Below, piece by piece: positions 9,499 to 21,637 of a stretch of 64,000 nt of DNA. The position numbers and the translations under genes are program-made. The DNA is taken from contig JAHEKJ010000001.1 of NCBI GenBank assembly GCA_024638385.1, positions 61,595 through 125,594 of the forward strand, written 5' to 3'. Numbering within the stretch: the first letter of the stretch is position 1; every line of letters starts with the position of its first letter. The stretch comes from Gammaproteobacteria bacterium. GTDB taxonomy: Bacteria; Pseudomonadota; Gammaproteobacteria; GCA-001735895. Under the pieces are notes generated by a model, which ran no database searches, was not told where the DNA came from, and was given only the letters and a program-made list of their open reading frames with translations.

Positions 9499-9548
9499 CG
9501 GTAACCTCCTCGGCTATGTGATCCGCATCGCTGCGAATCGTTTGTGTC

Positions 9549-11039
9549 TCAGAAGAGACGTTTACGCTCATTGGACGGGGGTATGTTCAGCGCTTCCCGG
9601 TACTTGGCGACGGTTCTGCGGGCGACGTTGATCCCCTGTTCTCCCAATAAGATTGCTATCTTGTTATCGCTCAGCGGCTTTTCGGGCTTTTCCGCGGCCA
9701 CGAACTTCTTGATGATCGCACGGATCGCGGTGGCGGAGCATTCGCCGCCATCGGCGGTGCTGACGTGGCTGGAAAAGAAGTATTTAAACTCGAGTATACC
9801 ACGCGGCGTATGCATGTATTTTAGTGTGGTCACGCGCGAGATCGTCGATTCGTGCATTTCCAGATGCTCGGCGATGTCGCGCAGCACCATCGGCTGCATC
9901 GCCTCCTCGCCGTACTCGAAAAACGCATGCTGACGATCGACGATCGCGCGCGCGACGCGCAGCAGCGTGTCGTTGCGGCTCTGCAGGCTCTTGATGAACC
10001 AGCGCGCTTCCTGCAAATGATCCTTCAGATAGGTGTTGTCCTGGCTGCTGTCGCTGCGCTTGATCAGGCTCGCATACTGGTCGTTGACGCGCAGGCGTGG
10101 CGCGTTGTCCGGGTTGATGTTGACCACCCAGCGCCCGGCCTGCTTGCTGACGAACACGTCGGGGACGATGTACTCGGCATGGTTCTGGCTGATGCTGTGC
10201 CCGGGATGCGGGTTGGTGGTCTGGATCAGCTTGATGATTTCGGCCAGCTCCGCGTCGCTCGCCTGCAGGCGGCGTTTCAGTAACGCGACGTCGTTGCCGG
10301 CGAGGTGCTCCAGGTACTTGTCGACCAGTACCCGCGCCTTCGCCAGGTGCGGCGTGTCGGGGCTGTACTGGCCCAGCTGGATCAGCATGCATTCGGCCGG
10401 GCTCGACGCGGCGACACCGACCGGGTCGAAGCGCTGCACCAGGTGCAGCACGGCCTCGATCTCGTCGAGCTCGAGCGCGTCGAACTGCTGCAGGAGGCCT
10501 TCGAAGATGTCGTCGATAGGTTGCGTCAGGTAGCCGCTGTCGTCGATCGAATCGATGATCGCGAGGCCGATCGCGTAATCCATTTCGGACAGGTGCGCGC
10601 AGTCGAGTTGCCAGATCAGGTGGCTCTTGAGCGTATCTTCGGCGCCCGCCTGGTTTTCGAACGGATCGCGATCGTCGCGGATCGACGCCGACGCGCTCGA
10701 GGTCGCGCCCTGGTAGTCGTAGATGTGATCCCAGCGCGCGTCGATCTCGAGTTCGTCCGGCAGTTGTTGTTCGGCGCGATTTTCGTTGACCGTGTTGGCC
10801 GGCAGCTTGAGGTCGGTCTGGTCTTCGCCGCCCCCGCCGGACTCGCTTTTCTCGTCGGCGTCGAACAGCGTGATTTCGCCGAAGCTGTCCTCTTGCTCGA
10901 GCAGCGGGTTGGCTTCCAGGGTGGCCTGGATTTCGGTTTGCAGTTCGAGCGAGGACAGTTGCAGTAACTTGATCGCCTGCTGTAACTGGGGCGTCATTGT
11001 CAGGCTTTGCCCAATGCGCAGTTGCAGGCTTTGTTTCAT
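9549..11039 (-). CDS. rpoN: RNA polymerase sigma-54 factor
   Basis: 496 aa; Q-rich N-terminus MKQSLQLRIGQSLTMTPQLQQAIKLLQLSSLELQ and RpoN box ARRTVAKYREAL. Confidence 0.97.
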   Translation of the reverse strand: MKQSLQLRIGQSLTMTPQLQQAIKLLQLSSLELQTEIQATLEANPLLEQEDSFGEITLFDADEKSESGGGGEDQTDLKLPANTVNENRAEQQLPDELEIDARWDHIYDYQGATSSASASIRDDRDPFENQAGAEDTLKSHLIWQLDCAHLSEMDYAIGLAIIDSIDDSGYLTQPIDDIFEGLLQQFDALELDEIEAVLHLVQRFDPVGVAASSPAECMLIQLGQYSPDTPHLAKARVLVDKYLEHLAGNDVALLKRRLQASDAELAEIIKLIQTTNPHPGHSISQNHAEYIVPDVFVSKQAGRWVVNINPDNAPRLRVNDQYASLIKRSDSSQDNTYLKDHLQEARWFIKSLQSRNDTLLRVARAIVDRQHAFFEYGEEAMQPMVLRDIAEHLEMHESTISRVTTLKYMHTPRGILEFKYFFSSHVSTADGGECSATAIRAIIKKFVAAEKPEKPLSDNKIAILLGEQGINVARRTVAKYREALNIPPSNERKRLF

Positions 11040-11115
11040 AGGCGGTGTCGTTCCTTATTAGTCGTTCCTTATTATGAGATTCTACCGGGGTGAATTCGAT
11101 CTCATATGGAATCTT

Positions 11116-11850
11116 TTATAGCTTAAAATCGTCGCCCAAGTAAATCTTTCTCACGATTTCGTCCTCGAGGATGCGGACGGGATCGCCGGCCGCCAGTACC
11201 CGGCCTTCGCCCATAACGTAAGCCCGATCGCAGATGCGCAGCGTCTCGCGGACATTGTGGTCGGTGATCAGCACGCCGATGCCGCGTGCGGCGAGCTGGC
11301 GGATGATCGACTGGATGTCGATGACCGAAATCGGGTCGACGCCGGCAAAGGGTTCGTCGAGTAATATGAAATCGGGGTCGTTGGCCAGCGCGCGCGCGAT
11401 CTCGACGCGGCGGCGTTCGCCGCCCGAAAGTGAAATGCCCTCGGTTTCGCGCAGGTGTTCGACCTGGAAGTCCTCGAGCAGGTGCTCGAGTTCGTCGAAG
11501 CGCGCGGCGGCATCGAGATCGCCCCGCAACTGCAGGATTGCGAGGATGTTCTGCTCAACCGTCAGATTGCGAAACACCGAGGCTTCCTGCGGCAGGTAGC
11601 CGATACCGAGGCGGGCACGGGCATGCATCGGCAAGTGACCGATCGGTTCCCGGTTGAGCCGAATATCGCCGGCGTCGTTGTCGATCAGGCCGACGATCAT
11701 GTAGAAACAGGTCGTCTTGCCGGCGCCGTTCGGGCCCAGCAGGCCGACGATTTCACCGCTGTCGACCGAAAGCGAGACCGACTTGACGATTTCGCGGTTG
11801 CGGTAGGACTTGGCCAGGTCGGTGGCCGCGAGCGTGTTGGTCGCGGACAC
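11116..11850 (-). CDS. lptB: LPS export ABC transporter ATP-binding protein
   Basis: 244 aa; Walker [33 protein letters not shown]; next to lptA/C. Confidence 0.96.
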   Translation of the reverse strand: MSATNTLAATDLAKSYRNREIVKSVSLSVDSGEIVGLLGPNGAGKTTCFYMIVGLIDNDAGDIRLNREPIGHLPMHARARLGIGYLPQEASVFRNLTVEQNILAILQLRGDLDAAARFDELEHLLEDFQVEHLRETEGISLSGGERRRVEIARALANDPDFILLDEPFAGVDPISVIDIQSIIRQLAARGIGVLITDHNVRETLRICDRAYVMGEGRVLAAGDPVRILEDEIVRKIYLGDDFKL

Positions 11851-11853
11851 GGA

Positions 11854-12339
11854 CTAGTTGCTGCCCGGTTGAATCAGCATCTTGACCCGTTTATCCGGGT
11901 CCGAACTGCCGGCCTGAATGCTGTTGTTGTCGGTGTTGATGCGGATTCGCTCGCTCTCGATCGTGTCGCCGGCGTGGTCGAAGCGGGCTTCGCCGATGAG
12001 CTCGAGCAGCGATTCGGATTCGGTGTAGTTGATCCGCTGCGCCTGGCCCAGCATCTCGCGCTGCTGATCGTCGAGCTGGCGCAACCGCGCCGGACTGCCG
12101 GTCATTTCCATCAGCGTCAGCTCGCGGCGCTCGTTGAAATGGATGACCAGCCGGTCGGAGCGGATCCGGAGGCTGCCCTGGACGAGGCTCACGTTGCCCT
12201 CGTAGATGCTGAGATTTTCGTCGTCGCGCACCTCGAGGCGGTCGGCCTCGACCTCGATCGGCTGGTCGCGGTCGCCAGAAAGCCCCAGCGCGGAGGCCGG
12301 CAGCAACAGGCACAGCAGCAAGCTAGCCCTGATCGTCAT
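11854..12339 (-). CDS. lptA: LPS transport periplasmic protein LptA
   Basis: 161 aa; DRDQPIEVEADRLEVRDDENLSIYEGNVSLVQGSLRIRSDRL. Confidence 0.92.
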   Translation of the reverse strand: MTIRASLLLCLLLPASALGLSGDRDQPIEVEADRLEVRDDENLSIYEGNVSLVQGSLRIRSDRLVIHFNERRELTLMEMTGSPARLRQLDDQQREMLGQAQRINYTESESLLELIGEARFDHAGDTIESERIRINTDNNSIQAGSSDPDKRVKMLIQPGSN

Positions 12340-12883
12340 CGCGATAAACGGCCCGGGTTTTGTCGAGGCGGTAGACGCCGGCCTCGAGATCGAACTCGGC
12401 GCTGTCGGCGCGGATCTCGGCGTCGTCGCTGACGAGGACCACGCTGCCGACGACGCTCAGCCGATCGAGGTCGGGTTCGAAGCGGGCGCTGTCGCTCTCG
12501 AGCCGCAGCGGGCGCGCCCCGAGCCTGCGCATCACGACCTGCTGCTCGAGGTCGAGCCGGTTGTCGCGGTGCCGGAATTCGCCGCGGTTCGCGTCGACCT
12601 GCCAGCGATCGCCATCGCGATAGATTTCCAGCGCCGGTTGCTCGATGTCGCTGGTGTCGGTCAGGCGCCGGTGTTCGAGCCTGCGGCTGCGGAATTCGTA
12701 GTCGAGCTTGCCGCGCTCGTTCATCGCGCGAAGGTGCAATCCGGTCAGAAAGTAGTCGATATCGTCGGGGACGACGAGTTCGGCGCGTTCGATGCGCTCG
12801 CGCAGCCGCGACTCGTAGAACCAGCCGATCAGCACCGCGGCGAGGCCGAGCAGGACGATGAAGATCAGAGCCCGCGATTTCAT
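12323..12883 (-). CDS. lptC: LPS export protein LptC
   Basis: MKSRALIFIVLLGLAAVLIGWFYESRL...VPDDIDYFLTGL; start chosen at ATG 12883 inside the longer ORF. Confidence 0.9.
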   Translation of the reverse strand: MKSRALIFIVLLGLAAVLIGWFYESRLRERIERAELVVPDDIDYFLTGLHLRAMNERGKLDYEFRSRRLEHRRLTDTSDIEQPALEIYRDGDRWQVDANRGEFRHRDNRLDLEQQVVMRRLGARPLRLESDSARFEPDLDRLSVVGSVVLVSDDAEIRADSAEFDLEAGVYRLDKTRAVYRDDDQG

Positions 12884-13407
12884 TCGAGATAACCGTTTTG
12901 CCGCGCTTCGAGCAGTCCCTGCGCCTGCAGCAGGAAGTCGCTGACCTCGCGCACCGCGCCGTGCCCGCCGAGCGCGGTCGTGACCCAGTCGCAGTGTTGC
13001 TTGACGAAGCTGTGCGCGTTTTGCACCGCGATCGCGAAGCCGACGCGACGCATGACCGGCAGGTCGGGCAGGTCGTCGCCGACATAGGCGACCTGCTCGG
13101 GTGCGAGGCCGGTGTCGGCGAGCAGGCGCTCGAAAGCCGGCAGCTTGTCGCGCGAGCCCTGGTAAATATGACGCACGCCGAGGTCGCGCATCCGGTGTTC
13201 GACGATGCCGGATTCGCGGCCGGTAATGACGGCCACCTCCAGGCCGCAATCGAGCAGCAGACGCACGCCGTGGCCATCGAGCGAGTTGAAGGTCTTGTAC
13301 TCCTCGCCGCGATTGTCGAAGGTCAGGCCACCGTCGGTCAGCACGCCGTCGACGTCGAGAATCACGAGGCGCACCTGGCGCGCCTTGGCGCTGATCGCTG
13401 TCGTCAT
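12880..13407 (-). CDS. kdsC: KDO 8-phosphate phosphatase
   Basis: 175 aa; VRLVILDVDGVLTDGGL HAD motif, AYVGDDLPDLPVM. Confidence 0.95.
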   Translation of the reverse strand: MTTAISAKARQVRLVILDVDGVLTDGGLTFDNRGEEYKTFNSLDGHGVRLLLDCGLEVAVITGRESGIVEHRMRDLGVRHIYQGSRDKLPAFERLLADTGLAPEQVAYVGDDLPDLPVMRRVGFAIAVQNAHSFVKQHCDWVTTALGGHGAVREVSDFLLQAQGLLEARQNGYLE

Positions 13408-13416
13408 ACCGGGCTC

Positions 13417-14391
13417 CTAAACCACACCCGCGCGTAATAAATCATGCATGTTTAACGCACCCTGAACGCGCCGTTCGGAATCGACCACCATCAGCGCATT
13501 GATCTTGCGGTCGTGCATCAACTTGAGCGCTTCGCTGGCGATGCGCTCGGCCTCGATCGTCACGCAGTTCGCGGTCATGAAGTCGGACACCGGCGCGGTT
13601 TTAATATCCGGCATTTTCTCGAAGGTCCGGCGCAGGTCGCCGTCGGTATAGATGCCGATCAGGCGGCCGCTGTCGCGGTCGACGACCCCGGCCATGCCGA
13701 GACCCTTGGCGGTCATTTCGGTCAGCGTATCGTTTAGCGTGGTGTCGCCGCTGACCAGCGGAATCCGGTCGCCGGTATGCATGATGTCGCTGACGCGCAG
13801 CAACAGGCGCCGGCCGAGATGGCCGCCGGGATGCGACAGCGCGAAATCTTCCTCGGTGAAGCCGCGCGCCTCGAGGACCGCGATCGCGAGCGCGTCGCCC
13901 ATCGCCAGGCTCGCGGTGGTGCTCGAGGTCGGCGCGAGACCGAGCGGGCAGGCTTCGCGCGCGACGCTGACGTCGAGGTGGATGTCGGCGCTGCGCGCCA
14001 GCGTCGACGCCGGCTTGCCGGTCAGCGCGATCAGCGGGATGCCGAGCCGTTTCAACAGCGGCAGCAACAGCGTGATTTCGCTGGTCTCGCCGGAATTGGA
14101 CAGTGCGATGACGGTGTCGTCGGCGGTGATCATGCCGAGGTCGCCGTGGCTGGCTTCGCCGGGGTGCATGAAGAACGCGGGGGTGCCGGTGCTCGCGAGC
14201 GTCGCCGCGATCTTGTTGCCGATGTGGCCGGATTTGCCCATGCCGGTCACGACGATGCGACCGCGGCATTCGAGGATCAGTTCGCAGGCGTCGTGGAAGC
14301 GCTGGTCGAGTCGACCCGACAGGGCCGAGACGGCTTCGGCTTCGGTCTGCAATACGGCGAGGCCCAGCTCGATAAAAGCGTGTTTGCTCAT
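13417..14391 (-). CDS. kdsD: Arabinose-5-phosphate isomerase (SIS + CBS)
   Basis: 324 aa; GKSGHIGNKIAATLASTGTPAFFMHPGEASHGDLGM; start chosen at ATG 14391. Confidence 0.95.
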   Translation of the reverse strand: MSKHAFIELGLAVLQTEAEAVSALSGRLDQRFHDACELILECRGRIVVTGMGKSGHIGNKIAATLASTGTPAFFMHPGEASHGDLGMITADDTVIALSNSGETSEITLLLPLLKRLGIPLIALTGKPASTLARSADIHLDVSVAREACPLGLAPTSSTTASLAMGDALAIAVLEARGFTEEDFALSHPGGHLGRRLLLRVSDIMHTGDRIPLVSGDTTLNDTLTEMTAKGLGMAGVVDRDSGRLIGIYTDGDLRRTFEKMPDIKTAPVSDFMTANCVTIEAERIASEALKLMHDRKINALMVVDSERRVQGALNMHDLLRAGVV

Positions 14392-14393
14392 GG

Positions 14394-15386
14394 TTATCCC
14401 GCGGCGACCGAATAATACAAAGATAGCTGGTAAATGACAAAAGCGGAAAACAGCACGATGCCCTTGCCGCGGCCGAGGAATCGCGGCAGCGCGCCCGGGA
14501 ACCGCGCCATCAGCACCAGCAACAGCGTCAACCCGACGACCACCGGCAGGTCGCGCGACAGCGCCGACGGGTCGATCGTGAAACGTGTCATCGACGCCGG
14601 CAGGCCGATGACCGCGAGCGAGTTGAACAGGTTCGAACCGATGACGTTGCCGATGGCGACGTCGGGTACCGACTTCCTGAGGCTCGTGATCGACGCGGCG
14701 AGTTCGGGCAGGCTGGTGCCGAGCGCGACGATGGTCAGGCCGATGATCAATTCGCTGACGCCGTACGCGTAGGCGATGTTGGACGCACCCCAGACCAGCA
14801 GCTTGGAACTGCCGACCAGCACGATCAGGCCGATCAACAACCAGCCGATTGCCACCGGCATCGTCATTTTGGCGACGTCCTCGTCGTCGTCGATCAGCGC
14901 GAGGGTATCCTGGTCGTACTTCGCGTAATCGCGGGCATAGCGGCGGTGTTGCTGCACGAGGTAGTACAGCATCGTTGCGAGCAGCGCGAGCATGGCGATT
15001 CCGTCGACCGGGCCGAGGCGCAGATCGTAGAGACAGATGCACATGACCGCGGTGGCGAGCAGCAGCAGCGGAAACTCGGTCTTGAGCAGGCGACCCTCGA
15101 TCGGGATCGGCACCAGAATCGCGGTGACGCCGAGGATCAGCGCGATGTTGGCGATGTTGGAGCCGAGCGCGTTGCCGATCGCGATGTCGGGCGTATCCTC
15201 GAGCACGGCGATAACCGACACGCCGATCTCGGGCGCCGAGGTGCCGAAGCCGACGACGATAATGCCGATGATCAGCGTCGACACGCCGAGCAGTCGAGCG
15301 ACCGCGGCGGCGGCGTCGACGAAGCGGTCGGCGCTCCAGATCAGCAAGCACAGACCGGCGACGACGGCGGCGACGAACAGCGGCAT
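14394..15386 (-). CDS. Calcium/sodium antiporter (YrbG family)
   Basis: Na/Ca exchanger alpha repeats GFGTSAPEIGVSV and ALGTSLPELAASI; start chosen at ATG 15386. Confidence 0.92.
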   Translation of the reverse strand: MPLFVAAVVAGLCLLIWSADRFVDAAAAVARLLGVSTLIIGIIVVGFGTSAPEIGVSVIAVLEDTPDIAIGNALGSNIANIALILGVTAILVPIPIEGRLLKTEFPLLLLATAVMCICLYDLRLGPVDGIAMLALLATMLYYLVQQHRRYARDYAKYDQDTLALIDDDEDVAKMTMPVAIGWLLIGLIVLVGSSKLLVWGASNIAYAYGVSELIIGLTIVALGTSLPELAASITSLRKSVPDVAIGNVIGSNLFNSLAVIGLPASMTRFTIDPSALSRDLPVVVGLTLLLVLMARFPGALPRFLGRGKGIVLFSAFVIYQLSLYYSVAAG

Positions 15387-15405
15387 TGGCGTTATCGGCC
15401 GAGGT

Positions 15406-15933
15406 CTAGAAGTTGTCGGTCGACGTGAACAGGCCGACGCGCAGATCGCGGGCACTGTAGATTTCGCGGCCGTCGACCAGCATCGATGCGTCGCCGATAC
15501 CCATCACGAGCTTGCGCATGATCACGCGTTTCATATCGATATGGTAGGTCACGAGCTTCGCGTCGGGCAGCACCTGGCCGAAATACTTGACCTCGCCGGC
15601 GCCGAGCGCGCGGCCGTGACCCGGGCCACCCTTCCAGCCGAGAAAAAATCCGATCAATTGCCACATCGCGTCGAGGCCGAGACAGCCGGGCATGACCGGG
15701 TCGGTCTCGAAATGGCATTTGAAGAACCAAAGATCGGGATTGACGTCGAGTTCGGCGACGATCTGGCCCTTTTCGTAGCGGCCGCCGTGCTCGTCGATTT
15801 CGATGATGCGATCGAACATCAGCATCGGCGGCAGCGGCAGCAGCGCGTTGCCCGGGCCGAACAATTCGCCCTTGCCGCACTGGATGAGTTCCTCGTAGCT
15901 GAAACTGTGCTGGTCGGTCAGCGATCTCGACAT
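15406..15933 (-). CDS. fabA: 3-hydroxydecanoyl-[ACP] dehydratase
   Basis: 175 aa; [28 protein letters not shown]. Confidence 0.95.
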   Translation of the reverse strand: MSRSLTDQHSFSYEELIQCGKGELFGPGNALLPLPPMLMFDRIIEIDEHGGRYEKGQIVAELDVNPDLWFFKCHFETDPVMPGCLGLDAMWQLIGFFLGWKGGPGHGRALGAGEVKYFGQVLPDAKLVTYHIDMKRVIMRKLVMGIGDASMLVDGREIYSARDLRVGLFTSTDNF

Positions 15934-16129
15934 AAGCTGGATAATCGGATGGACTCGCAGCGAACACTAACGATTCTGCCCTGAATTTGCCAGTAAAAAT
16001 AATGGAATAGCCGCACAAGCCGGCGACGGCGTTCCCTTGGCCGCACAGACCCGCTAGACTGCGCGGATTCCGCGCTGGCCGCAGGCCGAGTCAGCGTCCG
16101 TTCAGCATCTCGAGGGATTATTCGTCGCC

Positions 16130-17497
16130 ATGAACATTCCATACTTGAGGCTAGTCGCGCTCGCCGCGCTGCTTTGCGGTGGCGCCGCGGTCAGGGCGCA
16201 GGAGCCATTGTCGATCGAGCGGGCGATCGAGCTGGCGCTCGCGCAGGATCCGCGCATCGACGAGAAACGCGCCTTCGTTCGCCAGGCCGAGGGCCTGCTG
16301 CAGGAGGCCGAGGGCGCCGAGGGATTGCGCTACTCGGTAGACAGCTTTCTGGCGCTGGCCAACGGCGTCGACGGCGGTTTTTTCGAAGACGGCGCCAACG
16401 CCTGCAGCGGCAACTGCGAACCGCGCGACGATCTTTACGACTTTGACGACGGCCTGTCGTTGTGGGGCGGACTGACGTTCAGCATCGTCAAGCCGCTGGC
16501 GACTTTCGGCCGCCTCGAGAACTACCAGGAGGCGGCGCAGAATAACATCCGCGTCAAGCAGCAGGACGTGACCCTGCAGCGCGACGAGGTCGGGTTGCAG
16601 GTGGTCAAGGCATACTACGGATATCTCGCGGCACGCGACAGCCGCCTGCTGCTCGAGGATACGCGCGGCAGGCTCGAGGCCTCGCTCGACCTGGTTGAAA
16701 CCTGGCTCGAAGAGGGCTCCGGCAACGTAACCCAGTCGGACAAGTTCGCGCTGCAATCCGGCCTCGGCCTGATCGGCAACTTTCACGCCGAAGCCACCGC
16801 GCTCGAGCGCATCGCGATGGCCGGGCTCAACCTGCTGACCGGTCGCGACGGCTTCATCGACCTGGCCGAGCGCCGCCTGCGGCCGCTGCCGCTGCCCGAG
16901 GAATCGCTCGACGAATGGATCGAGCTCGCGCTCGCCAATCGCGCCGAGTTCAAACAGGTCGAGGCGGGACTCGCCGCGCGGCGCGCGCTGGTCGAGGCCA
17001 GGCGCGCCGACGAAAAACCGATCGTCTTCGCCGGCGTCGCCGGCTCGCTCGCCTATGCGCCGGAGCGCGAGCGGCTCGACAACCCGCACGTCTACGACCC
17101 GTTCAATCACGTCGCGATGTCGCCGCTGCTCGGGTTGCGCTGGCAATGGGAGCAGGGCGCGCACCCGGCGCGCGTGGCGCAGGCCCAGGCCGAGCTCGAC
17201 GCGCTGGTGGAAAAGGCGTCCTTCGCCCGCATGGGCATTCCGTTCCAGGTACGCGAACAGTACTTTCGGTTGCAGGGGAAGCACGAGGCCATCCGCTCGA
17301 TGCGCGAAAGTTCGCTAGCCGCGCGGCGCTGGATGATCGCGTCCTACTCCGATTTCGAAGCCGGCCTCGAAGAGGCCGACGACGTCATCAACGCGCTGCA
17401 GGTCTACGTGCTGGCCTACGCCGAATACCTGCGCGCGGTCAACGATTTCAACAACCACGTGTATCAACTCAGAAGCGTAAGCGGGGTGTTTCAGTGA
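16130..17497 (+). CDS. TolC family outer membrane protein
   Basis: 455 aa; signal peptide plus heptad-rich helices (SIERAIELALAQDPRI, ALANRAEFKQVEAGLAARRALVEARRA). Confidence 0.85.
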   Translation: MNIPYLRLVALAALLCGGAAVRAQEPLSIERAIELALAQDPRIDEKRAFVRQAEGLLQEAEGAEGLRYSVDSFLALANGVDGGFFEDGANACSGNCEPRDDLYDFDDGLSLWGGLTFSIVKPLATFGRLENYQEAAQNNIRVKQQDVTLQRDEVGLQVVKAYYGYLAARDSRLLLEDTRGRLEASLDLVETWLEEGSGNVTQSDKFALQSGLGLIGNFHAEATALERIAMAGLNLLTGRDGFIDLAERRLRPLPLPEESLDEWIELALANRAEFKQVEAGLAARRALVEARRADEKPIVFAGVAGSLAYAPERERLDNPHVYDPFNHVAMSPLLGLRWQWEQGAHPARVAQAQAELDALVEKASFARMGIPFQVREQYFRLQGKHEAIRSMRESSLAARRWMIASYSDFEAGLEEADDVINALQVYVLAYAEYLRAVNDFNNHVYQLRSVSGVFQ

Positions 17498-18084
17498 GAA
17501 TATTGAGCGTATGGATACTGGGTCTGTGGTTGCTGCCGGCGATTGCCGCCACCGGACCCGAGCAGTTGATCCGCGAAACATCGGACCGGGTGCTGGCGGA
17601 AATCAAGACCAACGCCGAGGATTACCGCGGCGACCCGTCGCGGCTTTACCGCCTGGTCGACGAGGTCGTGTTGCCGCATTTCGATTTCGACGCGATGACC
17701 GATCTCGCCCTCGGTAGTTTCAAGGACCAGGTCAGCGCCGCGCAGAAGCCGGCTATCGTCAACGAGTTTCGCGCGCTGCTGGTGCGCACCTACAGCTCGG
17801 CCCTGCTCGAATACACCGATCAGAAGCTGACTTATTTGCCGACCGAGGGCAGCGAGGCCGACGGCAAGGTCACGGTGCGCTCCGAAATCGAACAGGCCGG
17901 CGGCTTCCCGATCCCGATCCACTACACTCTGCGCCGCGGCGACGATGGCTGGAAAGTCTTCGACATCAGCGTCGACAACGTCAGCCTGGTCACCAATTAC
18001 CGCTCGAGTTTCGCTCGCGCGATCAAGAAGAACGGCGTCGACGGCCTGATCGAAACGCTGCGCGAGCGCAACCAGGACCAGTGA
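17494..18084 (+). CDS. mlaC: MlaC/Ttg2D phospholipid-binding protein
   Basis: GTG start overlapping the tolC stop; AATGPEQLIRETSDRVLAEIKTNAEDYRGDPSRLYRLVDEVVLPHFDFDAMTDLALG... Confidence 0.9.
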   Translation: MRILSVWILGLWLLPAIAATGPEQLIRETSDRVLAEIKTNAEDYRGDPSRLYRLVDEVVLPHFDFDAMTDLALGSFKDQVSAAQKPAIVNEFRALLVRTYSSALLEYTDQKLTYLPTEGSEADGKVTVRSEIEQAGGFPIPIHYTLRRGDDGWKVFDISVDNVSLVTNYRSSFARAIKKNGVDGLIETLRERNQDQ

Positions 18085-18205
18085 CCCGCTACTTCGACGT
18101 GCGTGCCCGGCCCCATTCGGCACGAGTCCGACGCCTTGCGGCGTCGGACGGTGAAATAGTTTACAGGCCGGGCAAAGCCCTACACTCCGGGCGGGCTTCT
18201 GCTAG

Positions 18206-19495
<1,290 letters not shown>

Positions 19496-19517
19496 AGCGC
19501 CGAGCGTTTCGCCAGCC

Positions 19518-20150
19518 ATGCCCGAACCGCTGACCATCGCGCTCGCCAAGGGCCGGATTCTCGACGAAACCCTGCCGCTGCTGGCGCGTGCGGGTATCGA
19601 GCCGGCGGACGACCTGGCCAGCAGCCGCAGGCTCGTCATCGCGACCAACCGTGACGACGTCCGCCTGGTGCTGATCCGTTCGGCCGACGTGCCGACCTAC
19701 GTGCAGTACGGCGCGGCCGACCTCGGCGTGGCCGGCAAGGACGTACTCGCCGAGCACGGCGGCAACGGGCTCTACGAGCGCGTCGATCTGAAGATCGCGC
19801 CGTGCCGCATGATGACCGCCGGCATCGACGGCCGGCCGTTGCCGCGGCATCGGTTACGAGTCGCGACCAAGTATCCGCGTATTACCGAGCGCTTCTTCCA
19901 CCGGCAGGGCAGGCAGGTCGAACTGATCAAGCTTTACGGTTCGATGGAACTCGCGCCGATGGTCGGGCTCGCCGATCTCATCGTCGACCTGGTCGACACC
20001 GGCAATACGCTCAAGGCCAACGGCCTCGCGCCGCTCGAGCACATCATGGACGTCAGCACGCGCCTGATCATCAACCGCGCCGCGCAGAAGATGAAACACC
20101 GCGCGATCACCGCGCTGGTCGAGCGCGTCGAAGCGGCGGTGGCGGGCTGA
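19518..20150 (+). CDS. hisG: ATP phosphoribosyltransferase (short form)
   Basis: 210 aa; [36 protein letters not shown]. Confidence 0.96.
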   Translation: MPEPLTIALAKGRILDETLPLLARAGIEPADDLASSRRLVIATNRDDVRLVLIRSADVPTYVQYGAADLGVAGKDVLAEHGGNGLYERVDLKIAPCRMMTAGIDGRPLPRHRLRVATKYPRITERFFHRQGRQVELIKLYGSMELAPMVGLADLIVDLVDTGNTLKANGLAPLEHIMDVSTRLIINRAAQKMKHRAITALVERVEAAVAG

Positions 20151-20151
20151 C

Positions 20152-21459
20152 GTGCAAATCAGGCGACTCGACAGCCGCGCCGCGGGCTTCGACCGCGATC
20201 TCGACGCGCTGCTTGCGTGGCAGCCCGACGCCGCGGACGACGTGCTCGCACGCGTCAACGATATCCTCGCCGCGGTGCGCGCGCGCGGCGACGCGGCGCT
20301 GCTCGAGCTGACCGCGCGCTTCGACGAGATCGAGGCGAAGTCGGTTGCCGAGCTGGAAATGCCGGCCGAGCGGCTCGCCCGGGCGCACGCTTCGATCGAT
20401 GCCGAAGCGCGCGACGCGCTTGAGCTGGCGGCCGCGCGAATCCGCGCCTACGCCGAAAGACAAAAACTCGAAAGCTGGCGCTACATCGAGGCCGACGGCA
20501 CGCTGCTCGGCCAGCAGGTCAGTCCGCTCGACCGGGTCGGGCTGTACGTCCCGGGCGGCAAGGCGGCTTACCCGTCGTCGGTGTTGATGAACGCGATTCC
20601 GGCGGTCGTCGCCGGCGTGCCCGAGCTGATCATGGTCGTGCCGACGCCGCGCGGCGCGGTCGACGAGCTGGTGCTCGCCGCGGCGCAGATTGCCGGGGTG
20701 CACCGCGTATTCACGATCGGCGGCGCGCAGGCGGTCGCGGCGCTCGCCTACGGCACCGAAACCGTGCCCGCGGTCGACAAGATCGTCGGTCCGGGCAATA
20801 TCTACGTCGCGACCGCCAAGCGGCTGGTGTACGGCACCGTCGGCATCGACATGGTCGCCGGGCCGTCCGAAATCCTCGTCATCTGCGACGGCAAGACCGA
20901 TCCCGACTGGATCGCGATGGACCTGTTCTCGCAGGCCGAGCACGACGAGGATGCGCAGGCGATTCTGTTGTCGCCGGACGGCGACTTTCTCGACCGCGTC
21001 GAGGCCAGCATCGCCCGCCTGCTCGAGGCGATGCCGCGGCGCGCGATCATCGAGCAGTCGCTCGGCGCGCGCGGCGCGCTGGTCGAGGTCGCCGATCTCG
21101 ACGAGGCGGCCGAGATCGCCAATCGGATCGCGCCCGAGCATCTCGAGCTTTCGCTCGACGACGCCGAGAATTTCGCGCGCTCGATTCGTCACGCCGGCGC
21201 GATCTTTCTCGGCCGCCATACCGCCGAGGCGATCGGCGATTACTGCGCCGGTCCCAACCACGTGTTGCCGACGTCGCGCACCGCGCGCTTCTCGTCGCCG
21301 CTCGGGGTCTACGATTTCCAGAAGCGAACCAGCCTGATCGGCTGTTCGCCCGCCGGCGCCGATGCGCTTGGCCGCGTCGCGTCGACGCTGGCGCAAGGCG
21401 AAGGTCTCGTCGCGCACGCGCGCTCGGCGGAGTTCCGCGTCGACAAGACCGGGTCCTAG
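20152..21459 (+). CDS. hisD: Histidinol dehydrogenase
   Basis: 435 aa; [51 protein letters not shown]. Confidence 0.97.
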   Translation: MQIRRLDSRAAGFDRDLDALLAWQPDAADDVLARVNDILAAVRARGDAALLELTARFDEIEAKSVAELEMPAERLARAHASIDAEARDALELAAARIRAYAERQKLESWRYIEADGTLLGQQVSPLDRVGLYVPGGKAAYPSSVLMNAIPAVVAGVPELIMVVPTPRGAVDELVLAAAQIAGVHRVFTIGGAQAVAALAYGTETVPAVDKIVGPGNIYVATAKRLVYGTVGIDMVAGPSEILVICDGKTDPDWIAMDLFSQAEHDEDAQAILLSPDGDFLDRVEASIARLLEAMPRRAIIEQSLGARGALVEVADLDEAAEIANRIAPEHLELSLDDAENFARSIRHAGAIFLGRHTAEAIGDYCAGPNHVLPTSRTARFSSPLGVYDFQKRTSLIGCSPAGADALGRVASTLAQGEGLVAHARSAEFRVDKTGS

Positions 21460-21550
21460 CCCCGGCCGGCCGCGCGTCAGGCCGTCGCACGCGGCGGTTT
21501 CGGGTTCACCCTCTCCACGCAAAAAATTCTGCGACGGCTTGCAGTTTTTA

Positions 21551-21576
21551 ATATTTGGGAATATAATCCCAAATAT
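21551..21576. promoter_or_regulatory. Palindrome, candidate operator copy 1
   Basis: ATATTTGGGA-ATATAA-TCCCAAATAT: perfect 10-bp arms, 6-bp spacer. Confidence 0.6.
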
Positions 21577-21637
21577 AGCAATCTAGTCCGCCGCAAATCC
21601 ACAATTTCGGTGGTTTTTTAAAGACTTTTCAAAGTTG

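Noticed and set aside
18126-18149. GTCCGACGCC-TTGC-GGCGTCGGAC hairpin as terminator after mlaC
   Set aside because: Strong stem but no T tract; role between mlaC and murA unclear.
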